A DNA stretch of 19,062 nucleotides, taken from positions 1-19,062 of the forward strand of contig JASHPV010000109.1 in NCBI GenBank assembly GCA_030037875.1, given 5' to 3'. Both the position numbers and the translations under genes were made by a program. Every line of letters begins with the position of its first letter. The first letter of the stretch is position 1. Positions 1 through 5,125 of the stretch are shown piece by piece. This stretch comes from Thermoplasmata archaeon (GTDB lineage: Archaea > Thermoplasmatota > Thermoplasmata > Lutacidiplasmatales > UBA184). Under the pieces are notes generated by a model. It searched no databases. It saw nothing but the letters and a program-made list of their open reading frames with translations, and was not told where the DNA came from.

Positions 1-851
1 AGCTCGAGTAGCGTCTGCCCGAGAGCGGCGATCCGGTGCCAGTGAGCGTTGTCGAACACGCGCCAGACGAGGGCCGGGTCGAGCTGGGCGAAGAGGTCCT
101 CGCGGTCCGTCACGAGCAGTCCTCCCTGCGGGCCCGGGAACGACTTGTGGGTGCTACCGTACATCACGTCGGCGCCCTCGCGCAGCGGGTCCTGAAAGAC
201 TCCTCCCGCGATCAGCCCCAGCACGTGGGAAGCGTCGTAAAAGACGAGCGCGTCCTGGGCATGGGCGGCCTCCGCGATCGCCCGGAGCGGGTACGGGAAC
301 AGGAAGAAGCTCTGCCCCAGCACTACCGCGTTCGGACGCTCCCGACGGATCTCCTCGACCGCGTCCGCGGCAATCACCTCCCGGGTCATCGGGACGGTGG
401 GGAGCGGTCGCACGACGTAGTCGAGCACCGCCGGCAGGTAACCGGGCGCGTACCCGTCGTACCCTCCTCCGGCGGGCGGAATGGCGAGGATCTTCGACTG
501 GCGTGGAAGCAGCGGGACCAGCGCGGAGATGGCTGCGATGTGACCGGATAACGGCCGGGTAGTTGCGAACCGGCCGTGAAACAATCTCGAGGCGGCCGCA
601 TTGGCCAGGCCCTCAATCTGGTCCGTGTACCGGGTCCCGGCGTAGTCGTTGGTCCGGGCGTCCGGGCCTTCGGTAATGTGCTCGGGTAACGTGTACCGGC
701 CCGCTAGGTCGGAGGCGAGGTAACGCAGCGCGGTCGGGGAGAGGGCGTTCTCGCTCGCAAGAAGGTTGAACACCTCGCGGCCCCGCCATCGATTGTGGGA
801 CCGGACCAGACGAGCGAGACGACGTTCCTCGTCGCCCGCCGCGACGTTCAT
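1..851 (-). CDS. glyA: Serine hydroxymethyltransferase (partial, C-terminus beyond window)
   Basis: PLP-dependent cytosolic enzyme that interconverts serine and glycine while loading a one-carbon unit onto a folate or pterin carrier. About 283 residues are visible; family members are usually about 420, so the C-terminal third lies left of the window. Visible motifs are the N-terminal LLASEN segment (about residues 30-35), RYTDQIEGLA (about 74-83), PLSGHIA (about 100-106), the DASHVLGLIAGG strand and loop (about 206-217), and the PLP-lysine motif GSTHKSFPGPQGG with the predicted Schiff-base lysine at K236. The ATG at 851 overlaps the csl4 stop in an ATGA quartet, which fixes the start and suggests translational coupling. 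The segment after RY is divergent from bacterial GlyA as I remember it, so a distant SHMT paralogue is possible, but the family call is firm. Confidence 0.88.
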   Translation of the reverse strand, partial: MNVAAGDEERRLARLVRSHNRWRGREVFNLLASENALSPTALRYLASDLAGRYTLPEHITEGPDARTNDYAGTRYTDQIEGLANAAASRLFHGRFATTRPLSGHIAAISALVPLLPRQSKILAIPPAGGGYDGYAPGYLPAVLDYVVRPLPTVPMTREVIAADAVEEIRRERPNAVVLGQSFFLFPYPLRAIAEAAHAQDALVFYDASHVLGLIAGGVFQDPLREGADVMYGSTHKSFPGPQGGLLVTDREDLFAQLDPALVWRVFDNAHWHRIAALGQTLLE

Positions 852-1432
852 CCGGACTCGGGCGCCTTCCGCAGGCCGTAGTCGGCCGAAACTTTCCGAT
901 GCTCCCGGTTCCCGCATCGAGGGCAAACCAGGTCCGACCGCCCGGTCAGCTCCAGCGTGGCGTGGCACCGCTGGCACCGGGCCGACACCACGCCGAGTGG
1001 CGGCGGAGCGGTCGTGAGCTTGATGGACGGATGATTCTCGAGAATCCGCGCGAGGACCAGGTCCCCGGGCGCGAGCTCGTCGTTCAGGTTCTCGGTGTAC
1101 CCGTCCTTCACCTTCGAGACGTGGATCGTACCCTCGGGTTCGCCGGGGACCGTGCGGGACGAGGGATGCGCGGCGAGGATCTCCACGATCGCCATGGCGC
1201 TCTTGAGCTCCTCGACGCGGCCGACGACCAGGTCCCCCACGTTGAGCTCGGGAATGCTGTGCAGCGCGTGCACGGACACCGACCGGCTGGACGGGTCGAC
1301 CCGGGAACGACCCAGCAAGGCCGCGTAGATGCGTCCGTCGTGCTCATAGGTGCCCCGCCCCGGAACAAATTCCTCCGCCGTACCCAGAAGGTCGCCGGGG
1401 ACGACGAGGCGGGGGGCCGCGCTGTCGGTCAT
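848..1432 (-). CDS. csl4: Exosome RNA-binding subunit Csl4
   Basis: 194-residue protein matching archaeal Csl4, a cap subunit of the RNA exosome that recruits substrate RNA to the Rrp41/Rrp42 core for 3'-5' decay or tailing. The order is an N-terminal beta domain (about 8-60, starting with VVPGDLLG), an S1-type RNA-binding domain (about 65-140, containing GTIHVSKV), and a C-terminal zinc ribbon with C153-X2-C156 and C170-X2-C173. The frame stays open upstream to 1756, but the ATG at 1432 is chosen because the protein then begins just before the conserved PGDLLG element and the start overlaps the stop of the upstream methylase gene as ATGA. Its own stop overlaps the glyA start in the same way. 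Membership in a three-gene translationally coupled set is seen directly; function comes from the family. Confidence 0.93.
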   Translation of the reverse strand: MTDSAAPRLVVPGDLLGTAEEFVPGRGTYEHDGRIYAALLGRSRVDPSSRSVSVHALHSIPELNVGDLVVGRVEELKSAMAIVEILAAHPSSRTVPGEPEGTIHVSKVKDGYTENLNDELAPGDLVLARILENHPSIKLTTAPPPLGVVSARCQRCHATLELTGRSDLVCPRCGNREHRKVSADYGLRKAPESG

Positions 1433-2049
1433 GAGGGGTGTTTCTCCGTCCGCACGATCCACAGGTCGACCGACAGTGGGACCCGGGGTTTCCGATGGTG
1501 GGGAAACGTGGCGGGGAGCTCCCAGCGAACCGGTCGAGTCGCTTCGATCCGTGCGTCGCGCGCGACCGCCTGGCGAGCTATAAAGGTTCGGGAACCGGCG
1601 AGGGAGAACGCATAGACCGCTCGTTCGGCGAGCGAGAAGGCGCGGTCCCAGAACGGCGCGTCGGCATGTTTGCGTTGGGCCCCGAACGGCGGATTCATCA
1701 GCACCGTTTCGGCGGGGCGGCCGTACTGGGCCACCTCGCTTCGAACCCACTCGCACACCACCCCTGCACGCTCTGCGTTCCGCCGAGCGATGCGTGACGC
1801 GACCGGGTCACGTTCGACTCCGATGACCTCTCGGGCTCGGAGGAGCGCGGCACCGATCGCGAGCAGACCCGTGCCACTCCCCAGGTCGAGCACCGTCCGG
1901 CCCTCAAGGTCCCCGCGAGCGACCGCTTCGTAGAGCATCTCGGCCGCCGCATCGGGAGGGGTCATCACTTGCTCGGAGGCGGCGTCGGGCTCCGGAAATC
2001 CGGACAACTGTCCGAGCGCACGGACGAGCTGCGGACGACGCAGTACCAT
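1429..2049 (-). CDS. METTL5-like rRNA adenine N6-methyltransferase
   Basis: 206-residue class I SAM-dependent methyltransferase. The SAM-binding motif I DLGSGTGLLAIGA is at about residues 55-67, an acidic residue follows strand 2 (GVERDP, about 77-82), and the catalytic NPPF motif is at 119-122, followed by GAQRKHADAPF, a pattern typical of the METTL5/COG2263 family. The N-terminal EQVMTPPDAAAEML segment (about 26-38) also fits that family. Eukaryotic METTL5 makes m6A in small-subunit rRNA; the archaeal target is inferred by homology. The gene starts 33 nt after the tRNA-Leu 3' end and overlaps csl4 by four bases. A GGAGG at 2067-2071 is 17 nt from the ATG, rather far for a ribosome-binding site. 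The pairing with csl4 suggests a role in RNA metabolism. Confidence 0.87.
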   Translation of the reverse strand: MVLRRPQLVRALGQLSGFPEPDAASEQVMTPPDAAAEMLYEAVARGDLEGRTVLDLGSGTGLLAIGAALLRAREVIGVERDPVASRIARRNAERAGVVCEWVRSEVAQYGRPAETVLMNPPFGAQRKHADAPFWDRAFSLAERAVYAFSLAGSRTFIARQAVARDARIEATRPVRWELPATFPHHRKPRVPLSVDLWIVRTEKHPS

Positions 2050-2067
2050 GCCGGCCGAGGGGCCCGC

Positions 2068-2081
2068 CTCCCGCGCGGGAG
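2068..2081. repeat. 14-bp palindrome between tRNA-Leu and methylase gene
   Basis: CTCCCGCGCGGGAG is a perfect inverted repeat that starts two bases past the tRNA discriminator and ends 18 bases before the methylase ATG. As RNA it could fold into a five-pair stem with a GCGC loop. It could help define the 3' end of the tRNA or mask the GGAGG that lies across its edge. In GC-rich DNA it could also be chance. Confidence 0.4.
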
Positions 2082-2082
2082 A

Positions 2083-2194
2083 TGCGGGGAGCCGGATTTG
2101 AACCGGCGAACGCCTACGCGACAGGATCTCTTCCGGAACCGCGAAAGCGGCCCGGTTTAAGTCCTGCGCCGTTTCCGGGCTTGGCTATCCCCGC
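2083..2194 (-). tRNA. tRNA-Leu (anticodon UAA) with intron
   Basis: Read on the minus strand, a seven-pair acceptor stem (GCGGGGA with TCCCCGC) closes the molecule, followed by discriminator A73; CCA is not encoded. The D-arm stem is GCC/GGC. The anticodon stem is CAGGA (2166-2162) with TCCTG (2126-2122), and the T arm is GCCGG-TTCAAAT-CCGGC. A 14-nt variable region able to form a CGC/GCG stem marks a class II tRNA. The loop reads C-T-TAA-A with the anticodon at 2159-2157, so it decodes UUA leucine codons. A73 and the class II shape agree with leucine. The 5' end lies only 7 nt after the PRC-barrel stop codon, and no AT-rich promoter is visible in the GC-rich stretch upstream, so it may be processed from a longer transcript. 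Confidence 0.93.
2128..2155 (-). other. tRNA-Leu intron (28 nt) at position 37/38
   Basis: The two halves of the anticodon stem are separated by 35 nt instead of 7. Taking the canonical archaeal site between positions 37 and 38 leaves a 28-nt intron and restores a seven-base loop. The intron folds on itself: CCGGG pairs with a CCGG-containing 3' arm and CCGC pairs with GCGG around a TTTC loop. Outside this helix, loop bases CTT can pair with AAG, giving a bulge-helix-bulge-like splice motif whose central helix looks like three good pairs plus an A-G mismatch rather than four perfect pairs. Splicing by the tRNA endonuclease EndA is inferred. Confidence 0.82.
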
Positions 2195-2201
2195 ACCGCG
2201 T

Positions 2202-2501
2202 TCAGCGGGCCGCGGGGGCTTCCTCTTCGCGCGCGGACGCCGCGGCGTGCGCGCCGCGCTTTACCGAGACGCGCTTCGGGAAGTACTTGAGGATCACGAC
2301 GTCGTTGACCGCGGAAACCCACCGGTACGGCACGTTGACGGGTCGAGAATCCTCTACTAACACCGGATTCGGGTCGGCGACGAACAGACCGTCGATCTTC
2401 GACCCCTCGATATCCACGACCACGTTTGCCACTTCGCCGAGCAGGCGTCCTTCTTGCGTGTACACCTGCCGTCCAATGAGTTCCGTCATCTCGACTAGCA
2501 T
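2202..2501 (-). CDS. PRC-barrel domain protein (CdpB-like)
   Basis: 99-residue protein, essentially one PRC-barrel fold: LIGRQVYTQEGRLLGEVANV (about residues 8-27), then VVDIEGSKIDGLFV, and a final strand around PYRWVSAVNDVVIL. A basic then Ala/Glu-rich tail follows (about 75-99). Stand-alone PRC-barrel proteins are widespread in Euryarchaeota, and some (CdpB1/CdpB2 of haloarchaea) act in cell division by linking FtsZ-anchoring proteins; assigning that role here is inference from size and fold. The start could be the ATG at 2501 or the ATG at 2489 (MTELIGRQ); neither has a clear ribosome-binding site. A TATA box at 2536-2542 sits at a distance that puts transcription start near 2511. The stop lies 7 nt from tRNA-Leu. 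Confidence 0.8.
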   Translation of the reverse strand: MLVEMTELIGRQVYTQEGRLLGEVANVVVDIEGSKIDGLFVADPNPVLVEDSRPVNVPYRWVSAVNDVVILKYFPKRVSVKRGAHAAASAREEEAPAAR

Positions 2502-2535
2502 CGTCGGCCCCGAGACGCAGCACGCGGAGTTGTCC

Positions 2536-2542
2536 TATAAAA
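2536..2542 (-). promoter_or_regulatory. TATA box for the PRC-barrel/tRNA-Leu unit
   Basis: TTTTATA on the minus strand, in the 71-nt gap between the ligase stop and the PRC-barrel start, stands out in GC-rich surroundings. Transcription start about 25 nt downstream would be near 2511, giving a very short leader. No other AT-rich element is visible before the csl4/glyA cluster, so this promoter may drive the whole set. Confidence 0.6.
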
Positions 2543-2572
2543 GAACTGGCGTAGACGCGCAGGCACCGCCGG

Positions 2573-4363
2573 CTACGTTGGCTCCTCTCCTCCGGACGAC
2601 TTCGAAATCTGTCGAACCTGGGACCGGTAGAGCGAGAGGAGCTCCTTCGTCGTGGTGGCGTTCGCGGCGTCCTTGTCGTCGCGCCATCGACCGGTGAAGC
2701 GCGGAAACCGGAGCGCGAGCCCGGCATCGGGACGGATGAGCCCGACTCCGGCCCGGTGGATCGGGCTCAGCGTGAGCTCGGCGCCCCGGACCTCCATCAC
2801 GACCGCGGGACGGAACCAGACGTCCGGTTCGAGACCTGTGAGGACCGATTCCGGTCGTTCCTTCACCTCGTACGGTTTGAGCTTCGCCGGAAGCCGGTCG
2901 AGGGTCGCGTCGTCGAAGCCGCTCCCGACCTTGCAGAAGCTTTCGAACCGGTCCTTGTCGGGATTGTACACCGCGAGCAGCAAGGCGCCGTATCGTCCGC
3001 CGCGGCGGCCGTGGCCGTAGAAGGCTCCGACGACCACACCGTCGATCGAGTCGGCCAGCGCGTGGGTGTACTCTCGCTTGTACTTGATCCACCAGAATCC
3101 GCGGGCCCCGGCCCGGTAGGTGCTTCCCGCGGCGAGCGACTTCGCCATGACGCCCTCGCAGCCCGCGGCGATGGCTTCGTCGAAGAACCGCTGCGCCTCA
3201 GGAACCGACTCGACGATCTTCTGCGTCGCCAAGCGGACCCGTTCGGTGTCCTTGACGAGGGTTTCGAGACGTTTCCGGCGCTCCGGGAACGGTTCATCGA
3301 CCGTGACCGTCGGCCCATCCAGCAGAACGTCAAACAGGAAGAGCCGGACCGGAACTTCCTCCTGCAATCGGGCCAGGTCGTGCTTCCGACCCCGGCGTCG
3401 CGACACCTCTTGGAAGGGTCGGAGCTCGTCGGTCTCCGGGTCGACCGGGACGCATTCTCCCTCGACGATCGCCGGCCGACGGTGGATCGCGGTCGGCAGC
3501 TCCTTCACGAGCTCCGGGAACTGGGTGGAGATCTCATCGAGGCGACGGGAGAACAGCTTGACCGTCCCACCGGACGGGATGTGCGCCTGCACCCGAAGCC
3601 CGTCGTACTTGTACTCGAGGGCCGTGCGACCGTGCATGCGTTCGAGGACGTCCGAAAGATTGAGGGCTCGCTCGGCGAGCATCGGACGGATCGGTCGACC
3701 GACCTCGATCTTGATCTCTCTCAACCCCGCGAGCCCGTGCCGCGCGACGTGTTCGGCGACCAGCCCCAGGTCGCTCGACCGGTTGTACGCGGCCTCGACG
3801 GCGGCGCGTGCCTCCTTGCCGGCATCGGCAAAGGCAGCGCTCAGGGCGTCGACGATCGTCATCTCGCGGACGCCGAGCCGGAGTTTTCCCAGCGCGAACC
3901 GAACGATGTACTTCGCTTCGGGCGGGGTGGCCCGGGCGATCAGCTCGACCAGGATCCGAATCTTGAGCTCTTGAGAGCCCTCCCCGCTTGACGCCGCGAT
4001 GCGGGTGAGCTCGGAGTACACCTCGTCAACTTTCAGGGGTTCGGCGCCGAGTCGGCCCGAGGGCTTCGCGAGGAGTTCCTCCGCGGTGGTCCCCAAATCT
4101 CCCGTGCGTCGCACGCTGTCCGATACGGTCTTCTCCGGGGTGTGGGTCGCCTGAGCGACCGCGCGCGCGGCCAGCGAATCGGCGACGCCGAGTTCGACTC
4201 CCTCGAACTCCGGCCGGAGCTCTCCCTGCATCAGGTACACCAGCGAGGGAAGCTGCGCCGGGGGCACCTTCCGGAAAAGGTCGACAAGGATGGATCGCAT
4301 TTCGAGACGTTTGCTGGTGGCCTCCAGCCGCTCGTAGTCGGCGACCAGATCAGCGAACTGCAT
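2573..4363 (-). CDS. lig: ATP-dependent DNA ligase
   Basis: 596-residue archaeal/eukaryal type I DNA ligase that seals nicks between Okazaki fragments and in repair, via enzyme-AMP and DNA-AMP intermediates. The N-terminal helical DNA-binding domain spans about 1-220. The adenylation domain contains motif I EYKYDGLR with the predicted AMP-accepting lysine K252, FSRRLDE (about 271-277), motif III VEGEC (about 300-304), RLFLFDVL (about 340-347), motif IV EGVMAK (about 403-408) and motif V WWIKYKREY (about 424-432). The OB domain ends with motif VI, FPRFTGRWRDDK (about 553-564). Length matches the archaeal family (about 560-600). The frame is open to 4450, but the ATG at 4363 gives the usual MQFADLVADYERLEATSKR start. 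It overlaps rpe by 14 nt, so the two are probably co-transcribed. Confidence 0.97.
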   Translation of the reverse strand: MQFADLVADYERLEATSKRLEMRSILVDLFRKVPPAQLPSLVYLMQGELRPEFEGVELGVADSLAARAVAQATHTPEKTVSDSVRRTGDLGTTAEELLAKPSGRLGAEPLKVDEVYSELTRIAASSGEGSQELKIRILVELIARATPPEAKYIVRFALGKLRLGVREMTIVDALSAAFADAGKEARAAVEAAYNRSSDLGLVAEHVARHGLAGLREIKIEVGRPIRPMLAERALNLSDVLERMHGRTALEYKYDGLRVQAHIPSGGTVKLFSRRLDEISTQFPELVKELPTAIHRRPAIVEGECVPVDPETDELRPFQEVSRRRGRKHDLARLQEEVPVRLFLFDVLLDGPTVTVDEPFPERRKRLETLVKDTERVRLATQKIVESVPEAQRFFDEAIAAGCEGVMAKSLAAGSTYRAGARGFWWIKYKREYTHALADSIDGVVVGAFYGHGRRGGRYGALLLAVYNPDKDRFESFCKVGSGFDDATLDRLPAKLKPYEVKERPESVLTGLEPDVWFRPAVVMEVRGAELTLSPIHRAGVGLIRPDAGLALRFPRFTGRWRDDKDAANATTTKELLSLYRSQVRQISKSSGGEEPT

Positions 4364-5039
4364 CCGAGGCCCCCTGGTGCACCGCGGCTCGGAGCGCCGC
4401 GAGGTTTTCCGCCACCGTCCCGTGCCCGAAGACCGAGTTGCCGCAGACAAAAAAGGTCGCCCCCGCGCGGGCGGTCTCCCGTGCCGTCTCGGTCGTGATA
4501 CCCCCGTCGATCGAGAGGTCCACGGGGGAATCTTCTCTATCGAGCCGTTCCCGTACCGCTTGAATCTTCGGGAGGGCGCCCGGGATAAACTTCTGGCCGG
4601 AGAAGCCGGGATGGACCCCCATCACCATCACCTGGTCGAGTCGGTCGATCCATGGCCAGACACGGTCCACCGGGGTATCCGGTCGGATCGCCGCCCCCAC
4701 GTCGACGCCGAGCTTTCGAGCGAGGTCGATGACCACCGCTGGGTCTTCTCGTATCTCAAGATGGAAGACGAGCGTGGTTCCTCCGGCGGCCGCGAAAGCC
4801 TCCAGATACCGGGCCGGCTCTTCGATCATCAGGTGGACGTCCAGGGGCAACCGGGTGCAACGCCGCACGGCCGCCACAAGGGCTGGACCGAATGTGATGT
4901 TGGGGACGAAATGACCGTCCATAACGTCGAGATGGAACGCGTCCGCCCCACCCGCCTCCGCCTCTCGGATCGCGGCGCCGAGATCCGAAAAATCCGCGCT
5001 CAGGAGCGACGGCGCGAGCCGGAGAGGCCTCTTGGTCAT
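4350..5039 (-). CDS. rpe: Ribulose-phosphate 3-epimerase
   Basis: 229-residue TIM-barrel enzyme that interconverts ribulose 5-phosphate and xylulose 5-phosphate in the non-oxidative pentose phosphate pathway. Family signatures are LSADFSDLG (about 13-21), HLDVMDGHFVPNITFG (36-51, with predicted metal ligands H36 and D38), DVHLMIEEP (with H69), GVHPGFSGQKFIP (about 141-153) and the phosphate-binding IDGGI (D178). Length is normal. The ATG at 5039 is about 26 nt from a TATA element, so the mRNA is probably almost leaderless. The 3' end overlaps the ligase start by 14 nt. Many archaea lack this enzyme and make pentoses by the reverse ribulose-monophosphate route, so its presence is a modest taxonomic hint. 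Confidence 0.96.
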   Translation of the reverse strand: MTKRPLRLAPSLLSADFSDLGAAIREAEAGGADAFHLDVMDGHFVPNITFGPALVAAVRRCTRLPLDVHLMIEEPARYLEAFAAAGGTTLVFHLEIREDPAVVIDLARKLGVDVGAAIRPDTPVDRVWPWIDRLDQVMVMGVHPGFSGQKFIPGALPKIQAVRERLDREDSPVDLSIDGGITTETARETARAGATFFVCGNSVFGHGTVAENLAALRAAVHQGASDAVR

Positions 5040-5064
5040 CGACCGGCGAGCGAGCTTCTAAGGG

Positions 5065-5072
5065 TATAAATA
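5065..5072. promoter_or_regulatory. Shared TATA element between rpe and the binding-protein gene
   Basis: TATAAATA reads as a TATA box on both strands (TATTTATA on minus). On minus it lies about 26 nt before the rpe ATG, predicting near-leaderless transcription. On plus it predicts a start near 5094 and a leader of about 30 nt for the gene at 5126. It is the only AT-rich element in the 86-nt divergent gap. Confidence 0.65.
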
Positions 5073-5114
5073 CGACCTCTGGAGTTTAGCCGCAGCCCCT
5101 CGGCAACGGGGGAC

Positions 5115-5119
5115 GGTGA
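5115..5119 (+). promoter_or_regulatory. Ribosome-binding site of the binding-protein gene
   Basis: GGTGA, complementary to the 3' end of archaeal 16S rRNA, lies six bases before the ATG at 5126. It supports that start and a leadered mRNA, in contrast to the divergent rpe. Confidence 0.6.
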
Positions 5120-5125
5120 AAACCA

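Noticed and set aside
1433..1756. N-terminal extension of Csl4 in the open frame
   Set aside because: The extra residues are Arg/Pro-rich and overlap the methylase gene. The ATG at 1432 gives the normal Csl4 N-terminus and an ATGA overlap.
2756..3991. 411-codon open frame on the plus strand, antisense to the ligase gene
   Set aside because: No domain is visible and the opposite strand encodes a complete DNA ligase with all motifs.
4364..4450. 29-residue upstream extension of the ligase
   Set aside because: It overlaps rpe coding sequence and resembles no ligase; MQFADLVADYERLEATSKR is a normal ligase start.
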